DNA from: Hanleya hanleyi
Lineage: Eukaryota > Mollusca > Polyplacophora > Lepidopleurida > Hanleyidae
DNA: 64,000 nt
Direction of reading: 5' to 3'
Assembly (NCBI GenBank): GCA_036873755.1
Contig: JAVTVY010033845.1
Span: 1-64,000, forward strand
A model generated the notes under the pieces. That model ran no database searches. It saw only the letters and a list, made by a program, of their open reading frames with translations, and was not told where the DNA came from. The stretch's first letter is position 1, and each line of letters begins with the position of its first letter. The position numbers and the translations under genes are program-made. This document shows, piece by piece, positions 20,049 through 32,205 of this stretch.

Positions 20049-22365
20049 AAACACACATACAAACATGTTCTTCGATATTCACAACTATCCGATTGAATAT
20101 TAGCAAACACGTGCCTTCTTCAATGAGAATACTTTATCTTGTTTCGTTGTATCACGGATATTTAGTTGTATTTTCGTAATATACAGTGAAATTAACAATC
20201 GATAGGAAGTAAGCTTGTGATATCCCAGAGATGTCGAAAGAAAACTACGAGCAGGACAAACGCTTGGTGAAAAAATGAGCAAAATAATATATATATAACT
20301 GAAACTCTAAGAAATCGAGAATACATAGTACGTTGGGTAGAAGAAATATATAACTGAAAAACTAAGAAATTGGCAATACATACGTACGAAAACACAGGAA
20401 TATATTTAACAAATCTAATCTAATATGGGCGGCGGATCTAATATGATGGTTAGTTGACACGTGTGCTAAGAAATTAATTGTTCACGTTCTCTTTCTGTAC
20501 CGAGAAATTGACATAATTTGGTCTCCAAGTTTAGCCTGGAATCAAAGGGTATAGTTTGAAGCCCGTTTTCCCTTTTGTGGGGCTCGGTATCAAGAATGAT
20601 TTATCAATTTCCAACGACTTCTCACAGAAAAATAAAAGTGCTGATTTAGATATATTTGATTTGCTAAAGATATACACTTTACGTTTTCTTTCTTCAGTCA
20701 TTCTGATTAGACAGAATGTTTTTTGATCAACGTGGCGTGTGATTCTCACACTCTAGTATAGATTAGCGAGGCGTGAGGGTTTTTTTCAAATATTTTTAAA
20801 GCTGCAAATAATTAAAATAATAGCACAGTTTTGCACTGAATAACAAAGTATCACCTGCGTGCCACACTTATAAGTGTTACGTATTTAGCAGATTGTACAT
20901 GTAAAGGTAAATACTTTGTCCCAGATTAAACCGAATATCCCATACAATCCGAACATGTACATATCATTCATATCTTAATGAGAAAAAATAACGAAATTCA
21001 GGCATATTGAAGTGTTTCATGTGTTTTTTAGACCATGCGGAATGGAATTCTGGCCCCTATTATAACACACTATCTGGTGATGCGTGCGGATCAGCAAAGA
21101 ATCAGACCTCCAGCTAGTGATCCAAAATGTGTGTGACCACGAGTATCTAAAAAAAATAAAAATAATTATTCAATGTCTCTTAAAATCTAACAAACATTTA
21201 AGTCTAAATACTAAGTTTCCAGAGATTTTACCCTGAATATTGAAATAGATTTATCTGGGACTTAAACGGATTAATTACCGAAAACCGTATATTTTCCGTG
21301 GCAAGAAACTTGTATTATATCTTTCAATAATCTGGTGTGTTGCTTTGTACAAACGCCTCAAAGTTAAGAATATCATCTGGGGATTTATTTTATTCGGTTA
21401 TTTTTTGGCCACATTCCACTAAATTACTGCATGTATATATGTTTGCTTCTCATCTGCTCATGAAAGGAAGTTAGAGTATTAAAGTATCGACTGTTTATTG
21501 TTAGTTACGATGGAAACTGTTGTGAGTATAATAAGCATAATTCCCGCAAGGTAGAAAGTCAGAGGTTTTGTTCAGACAGCTATCTTACTCCAGAAAGAAA
21601 TTATACGTGATAATAGTGAAAATCGTGCTTATTTTGTTTATATTTGGACATACTAAGGTCTCGAATAAAGAAATGATCGCATTGTCTCATACTCCCGCGA
21701 TTTTACGTTATTAAATATGATATCCCAAAACCTGATATTTCTCCATCTTAGTGCGATATTTGACAAAGACAGTAACTTAAGGGAGTAGATCACGTTTATC
21801 TCCCATTCACCTATGGAGCTACAACATGGAGTTTTCTGTAATTATTCAGAACCGGCTGAAATTTCTAACAATTTGTGAAATATTGATTTCTTAGCCACCA
21901 TACTTTCACGTAAATGTAGACTTTTTAGCCACCATACTAATTTCCAGTAATTTGTGCATGCAAACTAGAAGACTAGAGTTTTAAATGTCGCAGTACATAC
22001 ATATATACATTATGATGTGTTTTAATTTCCAGTGCTGCTGGTTTTGACAAAGCTATTTCCGATATTTCATTTCATGACCTTATAGGTCAGGTATTGTAAA
22101 ACATCTATGTACATAGCTATTTGTGATAAACAGTTATATAACATCAGACTATATGGTTTAATATTGGAAGGTTGTATAACTGCACTGAATTTGTACTTTG
22201 TGAATCTCAAGTCTGATTAGGATGTTTTAGTTTTGAGACGGCGATCCGAGTTGTCATAATTGTACCGAGAATTTGATGGGTCTGGCATGCACCCACATTC
22301 ATACAGGACAGTATAAAAGAGAATGTTTGGCGATTTCAAATCACAGTTTTTTCTATCATACTGTC
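20049..22365. other. No gene; one short tandem duplication
   Basis: At 20292-20391 a stretch containing tatataactgaaa...ctaagaaat is present twice in tandem. Otherwise AT-rich sequence with nothing assignable. Confidence 0.4.
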
Positions 22366-22367
22366 CT

Positions 22368-22915
22368 ACACAGTCAGAAAAATGGTGTTAATTAACACTA
22401 AAAATTGGTGTTGACTTCAACACCAAAAAACAGTGTTGAGTTAGGGCCTACACCATATTGCCCCAACACCATTTATTGGTGTTAGTTAACACCGTTATTT
22501 GGTGTTAGTTAACACCGTTATTCGGTGTTGAGTCAGCATCCGCACTCGTCAGTCAACACTAAAAAATGATGTTGAGCCCATTTCAACACCATTTATTGGT
22601 GTTAGTTAACACTGTTAATTGGTGTTGAGCCAGCATCAGCACTTGTCAGTCAACACTGAAAAATGGTGTTGAGCCAGCTTCAACACCATTTATTGGTGTT
22701 AGTTAACACTGTTAATTGGTGTTGAGCTGGTGTTAGTTAACACTGTTAATTGGTGTTGAGCCAGCATCAGCACTTGTCAGTCAACACTAAAAAAGGGTGT
22801 TGAGCCAGCTTCAACACCATTTATTGGTGTTAGTTAACACTGTTAATTGGTGTTGAACCATCATCTGCAGAACCATTTATTGGTGTTAGTTAACGCTGTT
22901 ATTTGGTGTTGTCCG
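22368..22915. repeat. GGTGTT/AACACC palindromic repeat array 1
   Basis: A dense array of imperfect palindromes built from ggtgttagttaacac and caacaccatttattggtgtt, arranged in higher-order units of about 110-120 bp (each with cagcatcagcacttgtcagt). The left end reads tacacagtcagaaaaatggt, which is the inverse of the right end of array 2 (tttttctggctgtgta). Confidence 0.85.
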
Positions 22916-23267
22916 CATGAAAACTGATCGATCAGCAAATGAAAAGGGTGTATCAATTGAGGTGAATGAAAAACCAAAACAAGATTGATAGATAAAGAAC
23001 ATATATTATAAAACACAATCTGTAATATTTCATTGTATGACATTATGACACTCATGTATAACTAGAGGCCACGGCCACACTTGATCCCATCGGCTTAGTG
23101 TGAACTTGCCATCCCTTTCACATGACCAATATAAATCTCCAGTATGGACAGATGAAGGGCATTCAATGCAGTGTGAAAATTTAGCTACTGTGCAAAGTTT
23201 CATTGTTGAGCAAGCTTACTTTCTCTTGCACAGAAAAGAACAAACCGAACACTAGTACCCTAGTTCA

Positions 23268-23515
23268 ACCACAGAACCATGGTTATACCATGGTACATGT
23301 ACCATAGTTTTTCCATAGAACCATGGTTTTACCATGCTACATGTAGTATGGCTCTACCATGGTACCGTGCTATTGCCACAGTACATGTACCATGGCTTTA
23401 CAGGTTCAATGGCTTTACATGGTACATGTACTGTGATAAACTGCATACACCATGGTAAAACGATGATAAAAATGACCAAAAACATAGTGGTTTGTACCAT
23501 GGTATTAATCTGGTA
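23268..23515. repeat. ACCATGG/TACATGTA palindrome-rich array
   Basis: Repeated imperfect palindromes accatggtttta, ccatggtacatgtaccat and catggctttaca recur about ten times. It has no ORF of note and may be a simple-sequence-derived or MITE-derived array. Confidence 0.7.
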
Positions 23516-23689
23516 TTGTACTGGAATAAATTCGCGTTCACATTAGATGAGTTGAAGAGACTGAATGCTCAAGAAACTAAAGCAGTTGAAGTGATTTATA
23601 AAAGTTTAATAAGACCTCATGCAAACATAGCATACAGCTGTCAATTTGGTTCCGTATACTAGTATGTTAACCAGGTGTAGATAAAGAAG

Positions 23690-23915
23690 TAGGGTTTAAC
23701 GTCGTTTTCAACCTTGTTTCAGTCATATCATGACGGTGCCTACATGTGCCAGAACGCGAGAGTGCTCACAGTTCCTATTACCCTGGACATTGATCAGCCC
23801 AGCCAGTATAGTGCCCGGTCACCCATCCAAGTATTGACCGAGCTTAACGTTGCTTAACTTTGGTGATCTGACGAGAACCGGTGTGTCTAATGCTATAATA
23901 AGCCGTATCATATCA
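23690..23915 (-). mobile_element. 5S rRNA-derived SINE (SINE3-like)
   Basis: On the minus strand, from 23915 downward, the sequence resembles a diverged 5S rRNA. It has the pol III A-box-like aagttaagcaacgttaagc and the C-box-like acttggatgggtgaccggg. It then runs into a body ending atgactgaaacaagg and aacgacgttaaaccc, a tail frequent in mollusc repeats. As 5S plus non-ribosomal body, it is a SINE rather than a 5S gene. It ends against the putative exon at 23921-24039. Confidence 0.72.
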
Positions 23916-23920
23916 CATAT

Positions 23921-24039
23921 CTACTGTTGAGTTTTTTTCTGTTTCCTGATGAAATTCTTCGCCGAGTTGTTCAGTTTCTCCCTCATGTAGTAATGGATAT
24001 CAGATGTCGTCTTGCTGGGATGGTACTGCTGGATTACCT
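23921..24039 (-). CDS. Putative 3'-terminal exon, unrecognised gene
   Basis: Minus strand: a strong pyrimidine tract and acceptor (ttccttttcttttccag) precede an open frame of 38 codons (including IHYYMREKLNNSAKNFIRKQ) that ends in TAG at 23921-23923. The basic, helix-prone tail resembles the end of a DNA-binding or BEN-like domain, but only weakly. It is in the same orientation as the exons at 25030-25839 and could be their last exon. The phases do not join directly, so at least one intervening exon would be needed. Confidence 0.38.
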
Positions 24040-25029
24040 CTGGAAAAGAAAAGGAATCTGTAAACCTAATATGTATGAGGCAGGAAGTGGTGATGGTTGT
24101 ATTTCAGTTTTGGTCGACAAGAAGGATAAAGTCAAACAAAAACAGGAATCCATGTAGGCCTTTCACAAAAAATAAATTATTAATTCTTTATTCCTTTTGA
24201 AATATTCCAAGTTCTTTCAAATACACTACATTTTGAGTAATTTGGCTTCACTTCTTTTCAAAGAAAATGTCCCAAAAGGCCCCCAAACAAATATTCTAAA
24301 TGAAACCAGGACATGAGTATGATTAATGAGAGTAAACGCTATAGTTACTTCCCTTTGTATTGGAAGAGTTGAAAACTAGAGATTTATATTACTCACGACC
24401 ATGATACGACAAGGGAGGTGATCTACTCAATATACAATTTGAGTTACTTCCTCTTGTGTGGGAACCCTTGAACCCTTGGCCTCGGCAAATATTGTTTTTC
24501 TCTAGTACATAAAACATATTTACCTCATTGGGATCATATATGTATAATATTGTATGATTGTGCTATTGATCTGTAAACAATAAATATATTTGATCTAAAA
24601 GATATTGCAAACTTGACACATATTCGCTAAACTCTATACCGGTCAAGTTAAATGTTGGACTGACACCCCCCCCCCCCCCCCCAGCTCCGCGGCCCCTGAA
24701 AATCAAACATACAGATAGTTATCCAGTTCCGCAATCGAAATTCTTCTGCGGTGTGTGGTGGCGAATACACATCCATTGAAGGAAAGTTATATATCTATAA
24801 TTATGCGGAAGTTACTCATTAACTTTGTGGATACAACAGATTGTTGCAGTCATCAAAAACAAATATGTGCAGAATTTTCAGCACGTTGGTGCTTTGATCA
24901 GTTTCGCAATGTTTTTGCGGTTTCGCAAACAGCGACCCTCAGCCAAATTTAATTGTAGACTTCGTTTGGTGGCACTGCTTACTACATATAGCTTAACTTG
25001 ATTTGAGCTGATACTTGATATAGAATTAC
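24040..25029. other. Probable intron sequence; poly-C run
   Basis: No exon was confidently found. A (C)16 tract lies near 24666-24682. If the exons on either side belong together, this is intronic. Confidence 0.35.
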
Positions 25030-25839
25030 CTCATCTTCGGAACTGGAGGATTGTCTTGTGGATATCGTTCGTTTGCCTCTCTGTTCTCTTCCCAGACTAC
25101 CAAGGATTTCGTAATGTCGGATAGATCCTCTCCATCCAGAAGTCTGTCCAGTATGGACTTCAGCTCGGGACGCTTGTCTGAAATAGTGAAATATCACATA
25201 ACTTAATCTTAACAACATGCTTAATTTGAAAAGGGGGGGCTGAATTCTATACCAGCCATGTTAAATGTCGAACCGGAGCTATCTAAGATAGGACTCATAA
25301 CATTGCGGTCCCAAAAGATATATCCTCTCCATCCAGAAGTCTGTCCAGTATGGACTTCAGCTCGGGACGCTTGTCTGAAATAGTGAAATACATGTATCAC
25401 ATAACTTAATCTTAATAACATGCTTAATGTGATCCCCCTCTTATTCATGCTATGAATCGAATTGGTTACAGGAGCCGTGGAGCACATTTGAAAAGGGGGG
25501 AGGGGGGGGCTGAATTCTATACCAGCCATGTTAAATGTTGAACCGGAGCTATCTAAGATAGCACTTATAACATTGCCGTCCCAAAAAGTGGTAAACAAAA
25601 ATGAGATATCAAGTGATACATTTAACATAAATAACACTCGGAATGACATAATTTTATTTATTACAGTACTTACCACTGAATCTCAAAACTTTGGCTGGAA
25701 CAACTATCGTATTGCGCTGTGGCCATTTCAACTCGCATATGAATTCGAAGTGCCAGGAATCATTGTTGAGCTCATCCCGCGATCTACTGATAATATTATC
25801 CTCGTTGAAAAATTCGTAGACAGCTAGCTTGCATGCCAT
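25030..25839 (-). CDS. Two 5' exons of an unrecognised gene
   Basis: Exon 1 is 25674-25839: ATG, 55 codons (start MACKLAVYEFF, end VVPAKVLRFS) and one extra base before the donor gtaagt. Exon 2 is 25030-25177: acceptor cactatttcag, then a frame that joins in phase to give FSDKRPELKSILDRLLDGED, and continues through VVWEENREANERYPQDNPP to a donor gtaatt. The phase agreement and consensus splice sites support a real gene. The layout (compact N-terminal domain with a ICELKWP...PAKVL stretch, then a helical Leu-rich region) is reminiscent of N-termini of BEN-domain proteins, but that is a guess. The intron contains a tandem duplication that includes the start of exon 2. Confidence 0.6.
25119..25582. 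repeat. Tandem duplication including part of exon 2
   Basis: The block 25119-25316 (atcctctccatccagaag through gtcccaaaaga) is repeated at 25323-25582 with near identity. The second copy has an extra segment of about 55 bp and a G run. The copied part contains the exon 2 acceptor and the first about 52 bp of exon 2, producing a decoy exon (25323-25374) that runs out of frame quickly. Confidence 0.85.
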
Positions 25840-26477
25840 GGTGGCATAGTTCAGTCAACTTATTCGTGGACGGTTATCGAGATACTTGATGTCGAAATTG
25901 TCCAACCAGTGTCTTTTATGGAGGTGGTTGGACTTTTCAACTTTTAAAAGTGATAATTACAAGGTGAAAAGAACGAAGCAAGCCTCGACTTCATTATTGA
26001 ATGACTTCATGGGGGCTTTGAGACGTCTCTGTCGTTGTTGTTGTTGTTGCTAATCTTGGGTTCTTCAACCTTGGACTCACTGTGCTGCTCAACGGGAGAC
26101 TCGAGCAACGAGTGTCAACAATTTGCTGAGTTAGGAACCCTAAATTAATGCTAGAATCTCACTCCGCGAACAATAATCCCCATTCTGTCGTTCGATAGAG
26201 AACTGCATGGAGTAACTAGTCCCACTACAGTTCGCAGATCTGCCGCCATGATTGTGAGTGTTGTAATGACAAGCCTCGTTTTCGATCTCACACTTGACGG
26301 AATCGATCAGCCATTCGGGAAAAAACGGAAATCAACGAAGTATAGCAACAATTCGGGAGATGCACAAGTGCAGTCACGTGGTACATTTTGGGTGAGTTCC
26401 GGCCATCGGTAAGTTTAGAATTAATTGACCTGTTGTTATAGTTATGTGAATTTTGTACTTTATCAGTCATTGACGCT
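25840..26477. other. Upstream flank of the unrecognised gene
   Basis: No coding exon seen. A (gtt)n tract lies at about 26034-26048. Promoter elements could not be assigned with confidence. Confidence 0.35.
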
Positions 26478-26511
26478 TGTACAATAAAGAATTATCTTAT
26501 CTTATCTTATG
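26478..26511 (+). repeat. Non-LTR retrotransposon-like 3' tail
   Basis: The sequence gtacaataaagaattatctt followed by (atctt)n and then unique sequence looks like a poly(A)-signal-like end with a short pentamer tail, as seen at the 3' ends of several LINE and SINE families. The body upstream was not recognised. Confidence 0.45.
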
Positions 26512-27809
26512 GGAGGTAACCTGCGGGAGATTTGACGATCGCGAAAATAACATTGAAGTCAATGAGAATTATTTTTGCAGTTTGATTCCGGTAGATAATA
26601 TTTCAGAAGTGCACTATAGCTTTCAAGCAAGACAAGTTGTATAATTTTCACTCATATGGAACAGACGCTGTCAACGAAAAACTAGCATGCTCCATGCAAA
26701 TCTTACGACGTCAAACGACCGGAACTCACCCAGCAGGTCATGTGATCGACACATGAGAAAGAGGCGAATAGCCTGACTGATCACCGCAGATAAACACAAA
26801 ATAAGATAGGGAATTTCATACGAAGCTTTATTAGATTTGAATGTTCGAACATTAGAGGACATATTCAGTGCATGGAAAAACAGCCTATTCGAAAAAATAA
26901 GACGTAAAAAAATCAATCTATATATCGGCTTTCCCGGCGACGTAATGTCAGCCTGACTAGTGTACGTGTTGTTCTTGTCTGACAAGTCGAAATCCGACGA
27001 AGGATTTATTCGGCAACTTGAACTACTGAATTCGCTTCAAATGTAGGAAAAATCGTATAAAGCTTTGAAGCACATGTTGACTGTCAGCTATCCGCACATT
27101 TCCCTTTTCTATTCGCCAGGCAGCTAGTTTTGCCGCATATTTTAGGGATATTCAAAACTATATTTTGACTATATATTGACAGCTACAAAAATCTTGTCTT
27201 TCAAAACGCAATTTTGTCATGCGGTACTGAACCGCATGCACAGCATGCTAAGTCGGCAGCCAGTCTATTCGTGAGACGTCTTCTCATCGAAGCAAGGCCA
27301 ACACCGTAGCTCTGCAGGGTCAAAGTTTGCGGAGTTGAACTTCCTATTTCCGGGAACTACGGGGAGACTCTTTCCTTGTTTATAATCCCCATAATTAATG
27401 CAGAGATCACAATTAGACATGTTATAAGCCTCACTGATTCCAGCCAGGAAAATAAGAATGTCTTTTGTTCTAGGCCAAGCGTTCAGAGTACCGAATATAT
27501 AACTGTTCAGAGGTCAACATTTCTCTCCTGCCTCGCACCACGTGGCGCTATTGGCATGCTTATACAAATTACAATCAGTACATTTGGTAAATATCATTTG
27601 TTTAACTTTGCCGGTTTCTAAGCCATTCTTGTAAACCATGGTATTTTTTTATAAGGGCTGGCAATTCAAATTGCATTTTTCTTAAATTTTGAAATTGAAG
27701 TAAATTCAAATATCAATTTGTAGTTGGTAACATTCTTATTGGCGTAAACCAAAACAGCGAGCCTGCCGGGTTCCACATAACCCTTGTTTTTTTTCAATGT
27801 TGGAATTTT
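26512..27809. other. No gene recognised
   Basis: Short open frames without domains. Nothing else could be assigned. Confidence 0.4.
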
Positions 27810-28152
27810 AACACCATTCTCTTAACACCGTTTTTGGCGTTAAACTGGTGTCGAAACACCCCCTTTTCTTAACACTGTTTTTTGATGTTGAACTGGTCTA
27901 ACACCATTTTTCAGTGTTACATTTTCAACACCATTCTTTCAACACCGTTTTTTTGGTGTTCAACTGGTCTCGACACCATTTTTCAGTGTTGGATTGGGTC
28001 AACACCATTTTCTCAACACCGTTTTTTGGTGTTGAACTGGCCTCAACACCACATTTTGGTGTTGAATTATGTCAACACCGTTTCTCAGCACCACTTATTG
28101 GTGTTGAACTTGCCTCAACACTAAAAAATGGTGTTGGGCCAACACCGTTTTT
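27810..28152. repeat. GGTGTT/AACACC repeat array 2
   Basis: Repeats of caacaccattttt, ggtgttgaactgg and aacaccgttttt. The right end reads caccgtttttctggctgtgta, the inverse of the left end of array 1 at 22368. Open frames crossing the array are by-products of the repeat period. Confidence 0.82.
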
Positions 28153-30404
28153 CTGGCTGTGTACTGCCATCGGTAAAGTTCACAAATGTTGTAGCTGCTT
28201 CAAGATGCTTATATAGTAAAAAATATATCATGAGAAATTCATGTTGTGTTTTCCATTTTAAGTCCAGAGAAAACCAGTGGCCGGACTGGAGTCTTCTGAG
28301 GGTTTATGTAATTTCACGTGGGAATGTCGGCGCCCCATACATGCCCACTTTCCGTCGAAACTTTCTACAAATTACAAATTGTATCCATTGTATAAAAGTA
28401 ACAAAATATCGATATCTGCCACAACAGGACCATTTACAACTATTCATATACGGTCCAGAGTGAAAAATGTCGGACGAAAAGGTGGGCATTTCTTATTCAT
28501 TGGTAAGGCGACAAAGGGTGCTTCTTACATGCCGGTTAAAGGTTATGCCTTTGGTACACCCGAAAATGAATGCCAATTAAATTCCAGCATAAGGGCTAAA
28601 TTTTGGAGATGATACACAAGAATAGCTTCCCATTTCCGCCCCTACACATCTTGGATAGGGCTGAACGGACTCAAATTATCTGATAAACTGCTGCCATTAA
28701 AAAACTGTTTTGACCGCCATAAATGAGTTGATCACCGTTTTATTTCACATTTCGCAAAAATTATATAAAATCTATTTCGATTTGTCAATTAAAGATAACA
28801 CGACTTTGGAAAATCTGTCTAATGAGCTTTAAGCATGATAACGAGCTCTTGTCCCTACCAATCCAATGATGCATGGTGCATACACATATTACAAAATATT
28901 TCTATCTATGATGACCCAACAAGCTCACGATTTGTCTTATCTTAACCTAAGTTGTTACTGAAAGCATATTCTGAACGTGATCTGCTCCCTTAAGAAGGAA
29001 CAAGTGATTGTGCAGCCTTGGCAAGGAGACAATACGACCGGGCCAAAAATTTGGTGTACATTCATTGCCTACATATAAGAATGCTTCAACAACATAAGCT
29101 AGTCTCTTGACAGAGAGATGGCGGCAACACTTTCCGACAGGGATATCGACGTCCATATTTAACTTAGCAATAGACTAAAGTATTTCGAAATCTAAATATA
29201 TATGTATAATTCCACTACCCACCAGCGTCCGAAGATTGTTACCTCCGTCGATCAGACGGAGGTCTAGGAGCGCAACGTGATATCTCCCGCCAAATAATTG
29301 TCATATGGGGAACCCACGACTCGTGTGATTTCCAATAGGGGTTGCTATGGTTCCCGACGAAATTTTGAAAAGTTTCTGGACACAATTGAATGCTTACGTC
29401 ACAAAAGGTGTGTATCCTTTGCAGTGCTTCCACCGGGTCTCTTAATTCGAGGGTACTAAATTCGCGCGTGTACGGTACTTACAGCTTCGCGCTGGTACAG
29501 ATGGCCGGTATGCGACGAAGACAAACCTGCGCTTTCATAAAAAGTAAATTTTCACGAAAGAAAAACTCGCATTCCGGATAGTATAATTGGAAACTTCGAC
29601 GAGAATCTCTGAATCGGCAAAAAGATAAAGGACGAGTGTCATTCACCAGGATGCGAGTCGGAAGTGAGAAGTCAAATTCAAAGTCAGAGGTCAAAAACGT
29701 AAAACTCCGAAGAACTCTCCCGGCTTTTTCTTTTCTTTTTTTTTGAGTTGGGGGGGGGGGGGGGAGATAGCGACTGGAAAAATATATCTTCCCATGCTTC
29801 AATCGTTATCTGTGAATCCGATCAACAACCTAGCCAGACAATCTGTCAAAAATTATCCACCGTCTGGGTAAGGTTGAAGGGTAATCGGAAGCTCGGACTG
29901 TGATACAGGCAAAAACTGTTGTTGTTGTTGTAGTCTTGAAAAATAACTGGCATGCATTCTATGGAGAAGGGCCTCGTGAGGCACAAAGTGCAATTTTGTT
30001 GTTGTTGTTTATCTGCATATCCGCTCATCTCGATGGGTATCTTTCACTGGTTCTCACAGTTGCCTGGCCTGTGTTATATTCGGTGGTCGAAGTCTACGTA
30101 TAGTTTTTTTCAATAAATTATGGAAATTAATACAAACATATATACAGATATTTTTTTAAATAGATTTTTTTATAAGTGTATTTCTCTTTCATCTTAGGCT
30201 CAATTAAAGTCATTCTCTAAAATGTGAAGCCGAGTTAATACAGTTTTTAACTAGAGGTTCCGCTTTGACCCTTGGGTTGCCGCTCCGGCATGAAGCCTAT
30301 GCTGGTTGTTTTTTTAAGCAAAAACATACGTCTCCCCCAACCTCCCACCTTGCCTCGAGTGGGCACATTATTTAAGGGAAAGTCCTATAAAATTAATGTA
30401 GAAA
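28153..30404. other. No gene recognised
   Basis: The block contains a (G)14 run (about 29751-29764), (gtt)n tracts near 29920 and 30000, and a small hairpin at 29240-29265 (acctccgtcgatcagacggaggt). Open frames of 60-110 codons show no recognisable domain. Confidence 0.4.
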
Positions 30405-32205
30405 TAAGTGTCAAGTAGTTCTCCTGATATCTTGCCGACAAGGTCTGTATATACATGTACAATTAGATGAATGGATGGACGGACAATGGACAAGGATAAA
30501 TGCACGCACAAACCAAAATCTAATCAAATGAGGGGGCTATTCCAATGAACCTTCCAATTTTGGTGAAATTCCGTTCAGTAGTTCTCAAGATATCTTGCAG
30601 ACAAGGCCTGTATACGCATGTTCATGAAGATGGACGGACGATGGACACGGATGAACGCACACACACACACCAAAACCTAATCAAATGAAAGGCTATCCCA
30701 ATGAAGCTTCCATCCAAGTTTGGTGAAATTCCGTCCAGTAGTTCTCAAGATATTTTGCAGACAAGGCCGGTATATACATGTATAAGTAGATGGACAGACA
30801 CCGAACACGGATGAATGCACGCACAGACACCAAAACCTAATCAAATGAGGAGGCTATCCCACTGAAGCTTCCGTCCAAGTTTGGTGAAATTCCGTCCAGT
30901 AGTTCTCAAGATATCTTGCAGACAAGGTCTGTATATACATGTACAAGTAGATGGACGGACGGACGGACACCGGGCACGGATGAATGCACACACACACACC
31001 AAAACCTAATCAAATGACGGGGCTATCCCAATGAAGCTTCCATCCAAGTTTGGTGAAATTCCATCCAGTTGTTCTCAAGATATCTTGCAGACAAGGCCTG
31101 TATATACATGTACCAGTAGATGGACGGACGGACGGATACCGGATACGCATGACTGCACGCCCACACACCAAAACCTAATCAAATGGGGGGGGGCTATCTC
31201 GCTGAAGCTTCTATCCAAGTTTGGTGGAATTCCGTCCAGTAGTTCTCAAGATATCTTGCAGACAAGGCCTGTATATACATGCACATGAAGATGGACAGAC
31301 GGACGGACGGACGATGGACACGGATGAACGCACACACACACCAGAACCTAATCAAATGAGAGGCTATCCCAATGAAGCTTCCATCCAAGTTTGGTGAAAT
31401 TCCGTCCAGTAGTTCTCAAGATATTTTGCAGACAAGGCCTGTATATACATGTACAAGTAGATGGACGGACGGACGGACACCGGACACGCATGAATGCACA
31501 CACACACACACATCAAAACCTAATCAAATGACGGGGCTATCCCAATTAAGCTTCCATCCAAGTTTGGTGAAATTCCACACAGTGGTTCTCAAGATATCTT
31601 GCAGACAAGGCCTGTATATACATGTACCAGTAGATGGACGGACGGACGGACACTGGACACGGATGAATGCACGCCCACACACCAAAACCTAATCAAATGA
31701 GGGGGCTATCCCACTGAAGCTTCTATCCAAGTTTGGTGGAATTCCGTCCAGTAGTTCTCAAGATATATTGCAGACAAGGCCTGTATATACATGTACCAGT
31801 AGATGGACGGACGGACGGACACCGGACACGGATGAATGCACACACACACACCAAAACCTAATCAAATGACGGGGCTATCCCAATGAAGCTTCCATCCAAG
31901 TTTGGTGAAATTCCATCCAGTTGTTCTCAAGATATCTTGCAGACAAGGCCTGTATATACATGTACCAGTAGATGGACGGACGAACGGACACCGGACACGG
32001 ACGAATGCACACACACACACCAACACCTAATCAAATGGGGGGGCTGTCCCAATGAAGCTTCCATCCAAGTTTGGTGAAATTCCATCCAGTAGTTCTCAAG
32101 ATATCTTGCAGACAAGGCAAGGGGACGGACATCCATCCATCCAGACATCCATCCAGACAGACAGACAGACAGCACAAACACTAGATGTCTCCCCCCAACA
32201 TAGTT
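30405..32205 (+). repeat. Tandem array, about 11 units of 157-173 bp
   Basis: The landmark ccagtagttctcaagatatc occurs with small changes at about 30417, 30581, 30738, 30900, 31068, 31240, 31409, 31582, 31750, 31920 and 32092. Each unit also has gaagcttccatccaagtttg, cagacaaggcctgtatatac, a (ggac)n run and an (ac)n run before caaaacctaatcaaatg. The array ends at a hairpin, ctccccccaacatagttggg. Open frames through the units are periodic and not evidence of genes. Confidence 0.93.

Noticed and set aside
23740..23900. Possible 5S rRNA gene on the minus strand
   Set aside because: The 5S similarity is partial and diverged and runs into a SINE body with a typical tail, so it is a 5S-derived SINE.
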